A DNA stretch of 29,102 nucleotides from CAYSPG01 sp964432885 (GCA_964432885.1 CAYSPG010000033.1:1-29102), one strand, 5' to 3'; shown: positions 1 to 8,604, counted from the stretch's first letter. Numbers and translations: made by a program. The notes: generated by a model from the letters alone, not told the origin.

Positions 1-461
1 ACCCCTATGCCGATACCATGTATAACCAGTACAATATGAACCTGAGTGTGATAGAACAGCCCGACAGCCCCGGTGTTGCCTGCAATTACAACCCGTTTAG
101 CTTTTACCTTGGCGGGCAAAGGACGTATTTGAGTTTGCCTAATAATCCTAACTATGAGTTGGGGGCGCTGGTGGGTAGTGGGTGCGATACGCTAACAGCA
201 AGCCCCACCCAGGCCCTCCCCGTGGGGGAGGGTGTAACGGCAGTGCCTAACCCTGCAAGAGATAAACTAACGGTGCAGTTACCTTTTGAACCTGATAAAA
301 CGCTGGCTATGCTTGAAGATGCAACAGGTAAAATGGTACTGCGGCAACAGCTAAAAAGTAAACAAACCATCATGGATGTAAGCAGGTTAGCAAAAGGGTT
401 TTATTTGCTAAAGGTAACAACAAAAGAAAAAATGTATGTGGTTAAAATAATAAAAGAATAG
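1..461 (+). CDS. C-terminal part of a T9SS-sorted secreted protein (5' end outside the window)
   Basis: The frame is open from base 3 to the TAG at 459-461, so the gene starts upstream of the window. The first 55 or so visible residues (…LSVIEQPDSPG…CNYNPFSFYLGG…LPNNPNYELG) resemble the end of a repeat domain common in exported Bacteroidota proteins. A low-complexity linker follows, and then a typical Por/T9SS type A sorting domain of about 75 residues (VPNPARDKLTVQL … GKMVLRQQL … GFYLLKVTT … YVVKIIKE). That domain directs export across the outer membrane by the type IX system and is normally cleaved. The linker residues SPTQALPVGEG are encoded by a palindrome that looks inserted (202-232). 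Function beyond secretion is not visible. The sorting domain is clear; the rest is too short to classify. Confidence 0.85.
   Translation, partial: PYADTMYNQYNMNLSVIEQPDSPGVACNYNPFSFYLGGQRTYLSLPNNPNYELGALVGSGCDTLTASPTQALPVGEGVTAVPNPARDKLTVQLPFEPDKTLAMLEDATGKMVLRQQLKSKQTIMDVSRLAKGFYLLKVTTKEKMYVVKIIKE
202..232. repeat. Palindromic repeat inside a coding sequence
   Basis: The stem ccctcccc (214-221) pairs perfectly with ggggaggg (225-232) around a gtg loop, preceded by the C-rich tract agccccacccagg. It is read in frame as SPTQALPVGEG in the linker just before the T9SS sorting domain. It looks like a member of a dispersed palindrome family that is tolerated where it keeps the frame open and falls in a flexible linker. 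Confidence 0.7.
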
Positions 462-479
462 GTTTGTAGAATGCACAAA

Positions 480-508
480 CCCCTAAAGGGTTCAAAACCC
501 TTTAGGGG
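480..508. repeat. Perfect 13-bp hairpin after the first gene (palindromic repeat, possible terminator)
   Basis: Bases 480-492 (cccctaaagggtt) pair perfectly with 496-508 around the loop caa, 18 bases after a stop codon. No run of T follows on the plus strand, so it may be a dispersed palindrome that stabilises or ends the mRNA rather than a textbook intrinsic terminator. Confidence 0.6.
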
Positions 509-529
509 GTATTCATTTCCAATTGCTTT

Positions 530-560
530 AAAGTCCTCCGCAAAATGGAGGAGAGACTTT
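530..560. repeat. Imperfect hairpin repeat
   Basis: aaagtcctcc (530-539) faces ggaggagagacttt (547-560). The arms pair except that the left one lacks four bases (tctc) present in the mirror of the right one. It looks like a decayed copy of an intergenic palindrome. Confidence 0.5.
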
Positions 561-611
561 GAAGGTACACAGGTTATTCATATTAAAGCCTTTCAGGATT
601 AACTTAATAAC

Positions 612-700
612 ATTGCGCTTGCGCCTACGGGGCAAGCATGGAAAAGGGCTTATGCAAAACCCTTAACGGAGGTTTAATAATTTTTTAGCGCAAGCGTAAT
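612..700. repeat. Inverted repeat with a structured interior
   Basis: attgcgcttgcgc (612-624) and gcgcaagcgtaat (688-700) are inverted copies with one mismatch in 13, enclosing about 63 bases that contain smaller complementary pieces (aaggg…ccctt). It lies some 90 bases before the start of the giant gene. It may be a palindromic repeat or a folded leader; no known RNA family is recognised. Confidence 0.4.
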
Positions 701-793
701 TTTTTCAACAGGCATTGTATTTTATTTTGCCGGTGCATTTTTTATAGAAATAAATAAGTACTTTTATCCATTATACCAAAAACACATATCACA

Positions 794-3700
794 ATGAACC
801 CAAAATCAAACTCAGCAAAAAAATGTATGGTTCAATGCATATTAATTTGCATTGTACATTTAGTTTCACTTAGTGCGGTTGCACAGGTATCGTACACAAG
901 CGGAACTTACACGCAAGATTTTAACGGACTTCCAAACAGCGGAACTTACTCACTTACCGGTGTAGGGCCGCACAATGTTTCGGCAGCGCCAATAAATGCA
1001 ACCGGTGCCACCGGCTGGCAGCTTGCAAAATTTGCAGGCTCAGGAGCTAATGCCCTGTTTAATGTTAGTACCGGAAGTTTAACTACAGGGTCGGCATATA
1101 GTTATGGCGCAGCAGCCAATACGGATAGGGCATTGGGCGCACTGTCATCAGGCACTGTAGTACCAGCCCTTGGTGTAATTATTACCAACAACAGCGGAGG
1201 CACGCTAAACAGTTTTACTGTAAACTATACAGGCGAACAATGGCGCAATGGAGGCAACAACAATCCGGATACGTTAACTTTTCAATATAGCATTGGAGCA
1301 ACAGATATTTTGACAGGTTCATTTATAACTGAAAATAATTTAAGTTTTATAGCTCCTGTATTTTCAGCAACTTCTGCTACACTTGATGGCAATTTACCGG
1401 CAAACCAAACCGTAAAATCGTTTACTGTTAACAGCATAACGTGGCTTAACGGGCAATCGCTTGTATTGCGCTGGACAGATGCCAATAGCACCGGAGCAGA
1501 TAATGGTTTGGCAATTGATGGATTTTCGTTTTCGGCAACAGCACCACCAGCCGCACCCACTACACAGGATTTTAATATCACTTTTCCATCAGTGGCACAA
1601 ACTACACTTACGGCATCATGGACCAATGGCAATGGCGCATCACGTATTGTGATAATGAATACTACTAACTCATTTACAAATCCCGTTGACGGAACAAGCC
1701 CAACAGCAAATACTGTTTATAGCGGGTTGGGCGAGCAAGTGGTTTATAACGGAGTTGGAAGCAGTGTGGGAGTTTCGGGTCTTACGGCAAATTCAACATA
1801 CTATTTTAGAGTTTATGGTTATAACGGAACCGGTGGAGGCACTTTATACAATGTTAACACTGCAACCAACAACCCAAACAACACCACTACATTGCCTGCC
1901 GGAGTACCAACAATTAGTGTGATAGGAACATTAACTCCTTTTGGTGATGTGCTTGTGGGCAATTCTTCTGCTGAACAAAGCTATACAGTATCAGGAACTG
2001 ATTTGACAAATGACATAACCATAAGCTGCCCGGCAGGATTTGAAATGTCGCTTACATCAGGCAGTGGTTTTTCGGGCAGTAACATTACGCTTACTCATAC
2101 TTTGGGTACCGTTGCCACCACAACTGTTTATGTGCGGTTTACCCCTGCAGGATTAGGCGCTGCATCAGGCAATGTTTCTAACCAAAGCGCAGGAGCTACC
2201 ACCGCTGATTTACTTGTTAGTGGCAATGGTGTTGAACCTGTTATTACAACAACAGGTACGCTAACCGGATTTGGAAATGTTTTTGTTGGTGCAAATTCAA
2301 CATCGCAATCATATACGGTTTCTGGTGTAAATCTTCAGGGCAATATAACAGTAAGCGTTCCGGCCGATTTTGCCGTTTCGTTAACATCAGGCTCTGGTTA
2401 TACAAACAGTATTACATTAAATGCAACAGGGCTTTCGAATCCCGGAGGAGGAAGCGTTAGCACAACAACCATTTATGTGCGCTTTTCGCCATTAAGCGCA
2501 GGCCTGCAAACATCCAATGTTGATAACGCTTCCACCAACGCAGTAACACAAAGCCTTGCTGTAAGCGGAACCGGAGTAACTCCACCAACCATGACCGAAT
2601 TGGTAGTACCAAAATTTATGGGAAGCAAATCAACTGCTTCGGCAAACAATTGCCGCACACCAATAGCAGTTTGTTTGCAAATTGATAATTTGTTGGCTAA
2701 TACGGTTTATGATGTACGAATTGGATTAGGGCTTACCAGCGATGCGGCATCAAGTTTTGGTGCGGGTAACTTTTGGAACGGAACTTCATTTGCAGTAACA
2801 AATATTGTTGGCGCTTTTGTAACTGATGGAAGCGGAAGCTCAGGCCCCGTATGGTATTACATACAACCAACAGGCAACGGCACCCGTTTTGACGCAGGCC
2901 AAATACATAACATACGATTTGGTTATACAGTAACCGGTGGCACCATTGCAAGTTCACCAACATTTGTGGGAACAAAAACAATTACGGCACTTGACATTCC
3001 AACAACTGCACGCACATCGGGTGTAACTACTGATGACGGAGCATTTATTGCCGGTGTAAGCGGTGCATGCATGGATGGAAAATATATTTTGCTTTATGAT
3101 AACACGGCCGGCACAGGCGATCCGCTATTTAGCTACCAGGCTCGCACTATGGCTGCAACCAATACTACACAAAGCGATTTACCAACTCTTATTAATGACA
3201 TTTATACACAGGCCGGCAGTACAGCTTCAGGCGACTATTTAGCCGTTATACCTATTGGAGCTAACAATCCAAACGGTGTAAGACGAATTGAAGCACGCGA
3301 AGCCGATAACAGCATTGCTAAATTTACCACCGATGCTGATGGCATTTGGCCAAGCGGTGCTAACACCACAACTGCTGCACGCAGAGATGTTGTTACTATC
3401 ACTTCAACTGATGCGCTTAATGGTGTATCAGGAGTTATAAGTGGTAACCAAACCATTTGTGCAGGAAGCAATGCTTCGCTTGCATTAACATTTACCGGCA
3501 CTGCCCCATTCTTTTACATCATAACGGATGGCACCAATAACTTTGGACCTTATGTTTCTGCCACCACATCAACAACCAAGCTAATTCCAACAAGTTCGAG
3601 TGTAACATATACATTATCCATTGTTTCTGATGTGTCGTGTACTGGCATTACATCGGGTTCGGCAGTGGTAACTACAGTTGCAGCAGCACCAACAGCATCG

Positions 3701-5284
3701 GTTATTGTTCCATCTATAACAGGGTTGCCTGTATCAGCCTGTAATGGAACTACTGCTTCGTTATCAGTACCATCGGTAAGCAATGCGTCTTATTATATCT
3801 GGGATGGACCAAGCGGATGCGACTTTAATGGTTCAGGAAATCCGTTTACCAATTCAACACCAACTGCCAACATTACTTTTGGAAATCCAAATGGGTCGGG
3901 TTATTACATAGGTGTGCAAGCCGGCAACATTTGCGGAACTTCAACGCGTAAAGTACAATGGGTGCGCGGAACAGTAAGCGTACCTGCAAGCATTGCAGGC
4001 AATTTAATTGCCTGTCCTAACACATCAGGAAATTATTCAACAACGGCTGTTACAGGAGCAACTCAATATTTATGGACTATAACCGGTGATGCCACAGTTA
4101 GCGGAACAGGTATTAATGCTACTGTAAATTTTGGCCCTGCATTTACTACAGGCACATTATGTGTAGCTGCACAAACAAGTTGCTACACAAGCCCAACCAA
4201 GTGTATTACCATTTCTCGATTCCCGTCAACAGTGCCAGCATTTTCAACCGGAACATTTACTGCATGTGTTGGTCAAACAATTCAATATTGTGTACCATCT
4301 CAGGCAGGAGTTGCATCTTATAATTGGACTTTGCCTCCTAACACATCCGGTACATCTACAAGCAACTGTATAAACGTAACTTTTAATAGTGGATTTACGG
4401 GTGGTAATATTAGCGTAAGTTCAGTAAGCATTTGCGGAGATATTTCTGCACCGCGTACAAGCACCATTTATTGGGGAGCACCCACAGTACCGGCATCTAT
4501 CTCAGGCCCGCTTACAGGATTGTGCGGACAAACAGTAATATACACGTGCCCATCACAACCGGGAGTTACATTTACATGGACAGTGCCAGGTGGAGCCACT
4601 ATTAACAGCGGGCAAGGAAGCAATGCCATTAGCGTAACGTTTGGAACATTTACAACAAGCACCGTTTGTGTTACTGCCGGCAATGCCTGTGGTACAAGCG
4701 CCTCACGTTGTATAACAGTTAAAGGCTCTCCCAATGCACCGGGTGCCATTACATCCATACCATCAAGCTGGTGTGCAAATACGGCAGGTGTTGAATTCAA
4801 TGTGGATGTAAGCGCCCTTACCGGAAGCTATACATTAAGCTGGTTGTATCCAACAGCATCTGTTGCCACCTATGTTTTGGGCGGTGGCAACTCAACACAA
4901 CTTATTTTAAACTGGATTACCGGAAGCGGCCCTGTTAACGTAACTGCAAGCAATGCTTGCGGTAATGCCACACGTACAAGCACACAAGCAAATAGCTGCC
5001 GCAAAGGAGAGCAAACTACGTTGGTTGATGATAATTTACAATTTATAGTAAATCCAAATCCAACACAAGGTATTACATACGCAGTATTTGTAACTGACAA
5101 AAAATCAACAGGCCTGTTAGCGGTGTATGACATAGCCGGCAGGGTGATTATACAAAAAGCCATATACACCCATGAAGGAAACAATAATGTACAGATTGAT
5201 TTAAGCACAGTAGCTAAAGGTGTTTATACGATAATGATTACCTTAGATGATACCATTGCAAAAACAAAAGTTATTGTAGAATAG
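794..5284 (+). CDS. Giant repeat-rich secreted protein with T9SS type A sorting domain
   Basis: This 1496-residue protein has a signal peptide at residues 1-31 (hydrophobic core ILICIVHLVSL, end AVAQ). The N-terminal part (about 32-250) is a beta-rich domain starting YTQDFNGLP, like those at the front of exported Bacteroidota proteins. A fibronectin III-like stretch follows (about 255-365), then two tandem repeats of about 110 residues (near 375-483 and 484-595), both with an LTxFGxVxVG…SYTVSG pattern. Next come a conserved domain at about 597-880 and several cysteine-bearing PKD/Ig-like repeats of about 80 residues (about 880-1400). The T9SS sorting domain is at 1413-1496 (VNPNPTQG…AKGVYTIMI…KVIVE). 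Composition is rich in Ser, Thr, Gly and Asn, as in surface adhesins. No catalytic motif is visible, so an adhesin or matrix role is an inference. Its C-terminal 300 residues match the partial protein at the other end of the window. Confidence 0.9.
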   Translation: MNPKSNSAKKCMVQCILICIVHLVSLSAVAQVSYTSGTYTQDFNGLPNSGTYSLTGVGPHNVSAAPINATGATGWQLAKFAGSGANALFNVSTGSLTTGSAYSYGAAANTDRALGALSSGTVVPALGVIITNNSGGTLNSFTVNYTGEQWRNGGNNNPDTLTFQYSIGATDILTGSFITENNLSFIAPVFSATSATLDGNLPANQTVKSFTVNSITWLNGQSLVLRWTDANSTGADNGLAIDGFSFSATAPPAAPTTQDFNITFPSVAQTTLTASWTNGNGASRIVIMNTTNSFTNPVDGTSPTANTVYSGLGEQVVYNGVGSSVGVSGLTANSTYYFRVYGYNGTGGGTLYNVNTATNNPNNTTTLPAGVPTISVIGTLTPFGDVLVGNSSAEQSYTVSGTDLTNDITISCPAGFEMSLTSGSGFSGSNITLTHTLGTVATTTVYVRFTPAGLGAASGNVSNQSAGATTADLLVSGNGVEPVITTTGTLTGFGNVFVGANSTSQSYTVSGVNLQGNITVSVPADFAVSLTSGSGYTNSITLNATGLSNPGGGSVSTTTIYVRFSPLSAGLQTSNVDNASTNAVTQSLAVSGTGVTPPTMTELVVPKFMGSKSTASANNCRTPIAVCLQIDNLLANTVYDVRIGLGLTSDAASSFGAGNFWNGTSFAVTNIVGAFVTDGSGSSGPVWYYIQPTGNGTRFDAGQIHNIRFGYTVTGGTIASSPTFVGTKTITALDIPTTARTSGVTTDDGAFIAGVSGACMDGKYILLYDNTAGTGDPLFSYQARTMAATNTTQSDLPTLINDIYTQAGSTASGDYLAVIPIGANNPNGVRRIEAREADNSIAKFTTDADGIWPSGANTTTAARRDVVTITSTDALNGVSGVISGNQTICAGSNASLALTFTGTAPFFYIITDGTNNFGPYVSATTSTTKLIPTSSSVTYTLSIVSDVSCTGITSGSAVVTTVAAAPTASVIVPSITGLPVSACNGTTASLSVPSVSNASYYIWDGPSGCDFNGSGNPFTNSTPTANITFGNPNGSGYYIGVQAGNICGTSTRKVQWVRGTVSVPASIAGNLIACPNTSGNYSTTAVTGATQYLWTITGDATVSGTGINATVNFGPAFTTGTLCVAAQTSCYTSPTKCITISRFPSTVPAFSTGTFTACVGQTIQYCVPSQAGVASYNWTLPPNTSGTSTSNCINVTFNSGFTGGNISVSSVSICGDISAPRTSTIYWGAPTVPASISGPLTGLCGQTVIYTCPSQPGVTFTWTVPGGATINSGQGSNAISVTFGTFTTSTVCVTAGNACGTSASRCITVKGSPNAPGAITSIPSSWCANTAGVEFNVDVSALTGSYTLSWLYPTASVATYVLGGGNSTQLILNWITGSGPVNVTASNACGNATRTSTQANSCRKGEQTTLVDDNLQFIVNPNPTQGITYAVFVTDKKSTGLLAVYDIAGRVIIQKAIYTHEGNNNVQIDLSTVAKGVYTIMITLDDTIAKTKVIVE

Positions 5285-5293
5285 CAATAGCAG

Positions 5294-5340
5294 GTAAATA
5301 AAAAACCCTTCACCATAAAAGTAGAGGGTTTTTTATTTAC
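5294..5340. terminator. Bidirectional intrinsic terminator
   Basis: A perfect 16-bp stem (5294-5309 with 5325-5340) has an A tract on one side, a T tract on the other and an accct/agggt core. It lies between two converging genes, so it can serve both strands. Its right arm includes the stop codon (5333-5335) of the minus-strand prenyltransferase. Confidence 0.85.
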
Positions 5341-6199
5341 TCAAAATATCACCTATTATAAACGCTGCAAACAACAAGCTTGCAATACCATTGGTTGTAA
5401 AAAAGGCAACATTTACTTTTCTTAAATCATCGGCTTTTACCAACGTATGCTGGTAAAAAAGTAATCCCGAAAAAACACACCAGCCTGCTATCACCAGCAT
5501 ATCAAGGCCATCCATATAAATAGCAGCAAACAACAGTGCCGATGAAATAACGTGCAGAAATGTAGAAACAAGCAAAGCATTTTTCCGGCCCAGTGCCGAT
5601 GGTATTGAAAACAATTTATTTTGCCTGTCGAACTCATCATCCTGCAAAGCATAAATAATATCAAAGCCACTTACCCAAAACAAAACGGCAAACGAAAACA
5701 ACAAAGGCACTACATCAAATTTTCCGGTAACGGCTAAGTAGGCACCAATGGGTGCAAGCGCCAATCCTATTCCTAAAATTAAATGACACAATGCTGTAAA
5801 ACGTTTTGTGTAACTATACCCAAGCACCACCAACAATGCAACGGGCGATAAATAAAAACAAAGTGTATTGATAAAATAAGTAGTTACAATAAACAACAAC
5901 GAATTAACCACTGCAAAAATCAAAGCCGCATTTTCAGAGATTATTCCCGATGGAATTTCGCGCACTGCCGTGCGTGGGTTTTTTTTATCTATCTCCTTAT
6001 CGGCCCAACGGTTAAATGTCATGGCGGCTGTTCTGGCAAAAATCATACACAGCAAAACTTTAATTCCAAGCGTCCACTCTACATCAAAGTTTTGTGTTTT
6101 AGCTCCCAGAAAAAAGCCAATAGCAGCAAACGGCAGCGCAAAAATGGTGTGACTGAATTTTACTAAGGAAAGATAGTTTGAAAAAGTGGATTTGCTCAT
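5333..6199 (-). CDS. UbiA-family polyprenyltransferase (menaquinone type, MqnP-like)
   Basis: A 288-residue integral membrane protein with about eight or nine hydrophobic segments. It carries both Asp-rich UbiA motifs: N63-R-x-x-D67-x-x-x-D71 followed by NPRTAVREIPSG, and D180-IIYALQD187-x-x-x-D191. These bind the Mg-diphosphate of the prenyl donor. The family transfers a polyprenyl chain onto an aromatic acceptor in the inner membrane. The second-motif form is that of proteins often labelled 4-hydroxybenzoate polyprenyltransferase in organisms without ubiquinone. Because mqnB lies in the same window, the likely acceptor is 1,4-dihydroxy-6-naphthoate of the futalosine menaquinone pathway. The superfamily is certain; the substrate is inferred. 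A TAnnTTTG box 16-24 bases before the ATG suggests its own promoter. Confidence 0.9.
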   Translation of the reverse strand: MSKSTFSNYLSLVKFSHTIFALPFAAIGFFLGAKTQNFDVEWTLGIKVLLCMIFARTAAMTFNRWADKEIDKKNPRTAVREIPSGIISENAALIFAVVNSLLFIVTTYFINTLCFYLSPVALLVVLGYSYTKRFTALCHLILGIGLALAPIGAYLAVTGKFDVVPLLFSFAVLFWVSGFDIIYALQDDEFDRQNKLFSIPSALGRKNALLVSTFLHVISSALLFAAIYMDGLDMLVIAGWCVFSGLLFYQHTLVKADDLRKVNVAFFTTNGIASLLFAAFIIGDILSK

Positions 6200-6215
6200 T
6201 GGTTTACAACGGAGT

Positions 6216-6223
6216 CAAAAGTA
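6216..6223 (-). promoter_or_regulatory. Candidate -7 box for the UbiA-family gene
   Basis: On the minus strand the bases read TACTTTTG, an exact match to the Bacteroidota -7 consensus TAnnTTTG, placed for a short leader of about 10 bases. No convincing -33 TTTG is seen. It lies between the palindrome at 6243-6319 and the start codon. Confidence 0.45.
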
Positions 6224-6242
6224 AGCAATGCCTGCTATTAAT

Positions 6243-6319
6243 TTGAACGCAGAGGCGCAGAGACGCAGAGATTTTTACTTCATGATTTATTCTCTGCGTC
6301 CCTGCGCCTCTGCGTTCAA
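6243..6319. repeat. Gene-less intergenic palindrome (same family as the arms of GxxExxY element 2)
   Basis: Arm 6243-6271 and arm 6291-6319 are inverted copies with one mismatch in 29, around a 19-base loop. The core aacgcagaggcgcagagac is nearly the same as the arms at 12489-12521 and 12935-12967, which enclose a GxxExxY gene. It starts five bases past the stop codon of the minus-strand protease and may act as its terminator. Confidence 0.9.
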
Positions 6320-6323
6320 TCCA

Positions 6324-8498
6324 TTAAAGTTTTACAATCTTTCCAGTCTTAACAATTTTATCCCCCTTCTTTAACTCATAAAAATAAATTCCTGCATCTG
6401 AAATTTTTTGTCCAATCGTAATTTGCTGTTGACTTTTTGCAACAATGTGTTGTTCTATTTTTTCTCCAAGCACATTTAATATTTCGATTAATAAATTATC
6501 ACTTTCATTATTTCTGAAATGAATTACCGTTTCATTAGTAAACGGATTGGGGGCTGCATACACACCAATGTTGTCGGCATTTAAATTAGTAGCTGCTAAA
6601 TAACTGCAACCAATCATAGCTGCAAAACCATCGGCCTTGCCATGTCCCCAATAATAATTTGGCAATGCACCTGCTGATGTTGTAAAAGAATCCTGTGCAG
6701 CATTTTGGGTAATACAATCTTTAACATCCTGCCATGATGCATTGGGGAAGCGTTCAAAAATCAAAGCGGCAATACCTGCCACAACAGGCGAGGCTGTTGA
6801 TGTCCCTCCATCGCGAATATGCATGCACCCTTGCCCCTGGCTGGTGTGTGGAAATGCCGCTAACACCCATGCTGCTCCTACTGATAATGTCATAGCACCG
6901 CTTGCGCAGATATCGGGCTTTTGGCGACCATCGCGTGTTGGGCCATGGCTTGATGATGCTGTAAGTTGACCGGGCGTGTAAGCCGTTGTTGCCGTAAATA
7001 AATTATTATCACAGTCAATGTATGTTTTACGGTTGTTGTGTTCGCCAACTGTAATTACTTTATCACTGCAGGTAAAACTGCTTACCATATTCTGATTTAT
7101 ATCAGGCGCCTGATAGTTTACAATTTCAGGAAATTGTGCTGCAGTTGGAATATTTGCCAAAGGAACCATTTGAGGCCAGGTGGTCCACAAATCAAATTTG
7201 CCAATGCCGGCTGTATGCAGGCAAAACTGGTAAGAGGTTGAGTCAACGTTAATAATGTTAAATATCATTGAATATCTGCCTGCCGACTTTGTAAGATACC
7301 GCTGCACACGCGCAAGCTTGTAGCCTGAAAAACCAAATATGGTATCGGTTTGCAACACATTGAGCGGCTGCGTGGCAACACTTCTGAAGGAATTTAAAGC
7401 ACGTCTTTCGTAGTACGGGTTTGTTTTATCGGCACCTACGGCAAATTGCATTTGCTGAAAATTAGCACTGTCTGCCCACATTTCCATATATACATAATTG
7501 CCATAGGGGGCATAGTATGTAAACCAGGTAAATGATGTATCGGTGGCATTAAGATGGTTTGTTTGAAGGTGTATTGCCGCAGCACCAGCGTTGCCAGCAG
7601 CAGCCACCAGCGACCTCCCGTTTTGCGCTGAAATCAGGTTGTCAATCATTTGCGCCTGCAAATCTTTTCCATCGTGCGACCCCAAATATGTGCCAGCACT
7701 AATATTTATCACACAAGGTTTTCCGGCTGCATTGGCTTTGGTGTAAATATAATTTACTCCGTCAGCAACCGTGTTTAGCCAGTTGGTTGCATTCCAGTTT
7801 ACACATACCGAAATAATATCGGCTTCGGGCGCTACTCCTTTATGTGCGTTTAATGCGCTGCCATCACCGGCACCAACTCCTGTAACATGCGTGCCATGCC
7901 CATTGCTGTTGTCAACATGCGCTGCAGCCAAACCTGCATTAATATCTGCGGCTGTAAATTCTCTTCCGTAATTATAGGGTTGTGGAGTTACACCTCCTGT
8001 TAAGTTATGATCCCAGATAAAAAGTACACGTGTGTTATTTGCTGTGTCTCTAAAATCGGGATGCGTAAAATCAATTCCTGAATCAATAAAACCCATAACA
8101 ACATTTTTGCCATTATATGCCTGTTGCAATGGCACCTGCCCAAGTTGAATGGGATTAATATTATTTTTTACGCGCATGCTGTCGTTCAAAGGTTGTATTT
8201 GCAACCCATTATCCTCAATTACTTCTACATTTTCCAATTGCGCCAACGCACTTACCTTTCCTATTGGTAACACAATAGCCGAAATATCTCCTGCCGAATA
8301 TTTAAAAAAGCCACTGTTGCTTTCTGTAAATTGTTTTACATCATTTACATTTCCCTTTACAAACAATGCCGCCTGGCGTTGCTGGTTTTGTTCGTTAATC
8401 ATTTTCTGCGCAAGCGAAAAATTTACTTTAGGTGTTGATTGCGCAAACAAGTGCGTTGCAAAACAAATTGACAGGGCTGTTGTAATTAATTTTTTCAT
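6324..8498 (-). CDS. Subtilisin-like (S8 family) serine protease with T9SS sorting domain
   Basis: I take the start as the ATG at 8498, giving 724 residues that begin with a signal peptide (MKKLITTALSICFATHLFAQ). An upstream in-frame ATG at 8546 would add 16 residues encoded by a hairpin and is unlikely. The catalytic triad is visible: Asp139 in FIDSGIDFTHPDF, His201 in NGHGTHVTGVGAG, and Ser567 in GTSTASPVVAGIAAL. The protease domain runs from about 125 to 635 with a long beta-rich insertion (about 310-480), as in several Bacteroidota S8 enzymes. The last 80 residues are a T9SS type A sorting domain (APNPFTNETVIHF … GIYFYELKKGDKIVKTGKIVKL). It is probably an exported or surface protease for proteins or peptides. 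Family is certain; substrate unknown. Confidence 0.95.
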   Translation of the reverse strand: MKKLITTALSICFATHLFAQSTPKVNFSLAQKMINEQNQQRQAALFVKGNVNDVKQFTESNSGFFKYSAGDISAIVLPIGKVSALAQLENVEVIEDNGLQIQPLNDSMRVKNNINPIQLGQVPLQQAYNGKNVVMGFIDSGIDFTHPDFRDTANNTRVLFIWDHNLTGGVTPQPYNYGREFTAADINAGLAAAHVDNSNGHGTHVTGVGAGDGSALNAHKGVAPEADIISVCVNWNATNWLNTVADGVNYIYTKANAAGKPCVINISAGTYLGSHDGKDLQAQMIDNLISAQNGRSLVAAAGNAGAAAIHLQTNHLNATDTSFTWFTYYAPYGNYVYMEMWADSANFQQMQFAVGADKTNPYYERRALNSFRSVATQPLNVLQTDTIFGFSGYKLARVQRYLTKSAGRYSMIFNIINVDSTSYQFCLHTAGIGKFDLWTTWPQMVPLANIPTAAQFPEIVNYQAPDINQNMVSSFTCSDKVITVGEHNNRKTYIDCDNNLFTATTAYTPGQLTASSSHGPTRDGRQKPDICASGAMTLSVGAAWVLAAFPHTSQGQGCMHIRDGGTSTASPVVAGIAALIFERFPNASWQDVKDCITQNAAQDSFTTSAGALPNYYWGHGKADGFAAMIGCSYLAATNLNADNIGVYAAPNPFTNETVIHFRNNESDNLLIEILNVLGEKIEQHIVAKSQQQITIGQKISDAGIYFYELKKGDKIVKTGKIVKL

Positions 8499-8516
8499 TG
8501 TGTTATTTTTTTTAAG

Positions 8517-8532
8517 TCCCGATGCTTCGGGA
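8517..8532. repeat. Short palindrome upstream of the S8 protease
   Basis: tcccga (8517-8522) pairs with tcggga (8527-8532) around tgct. It lies in the 5' leader of the minus-strand protease, and read in frame it yields the peptide NPEASGL of a falsely extended N-terminus. The motif looks like a dispersed Bacteroidota palindrome. Confidence 0.5.
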
Positions 8533-8604
8533 TTAGGTGGGGCCAAATCTGTGGCTATTCTTCAACGCATTTCTCCTCTCAAAGTTTCTAATCCCTCAAA
8601 ATCT

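Larger units (their letters stand above)
462..793. other. Gene-free interval with hairpins and inverted repeats
   Basis: These 332 bases hold no credible gene. They contain a perfect 13-bp hairpin (480-508), an imperfect hairpin (530-560) and a distant inverted repeat (612-624 against 688-700). The rest is AT-rich leader of the giant gene at 794; I found no exact TAnnTTTG box there. Confidence 0.7.

Noticed and set aside
1282..5208. Many minus-strand frames of 60-116 codons within the giant gene
   Set aside because: Low-complexity repeats rich in ACN and GGN codons leave antisense frames open; none has a recognisable domain.
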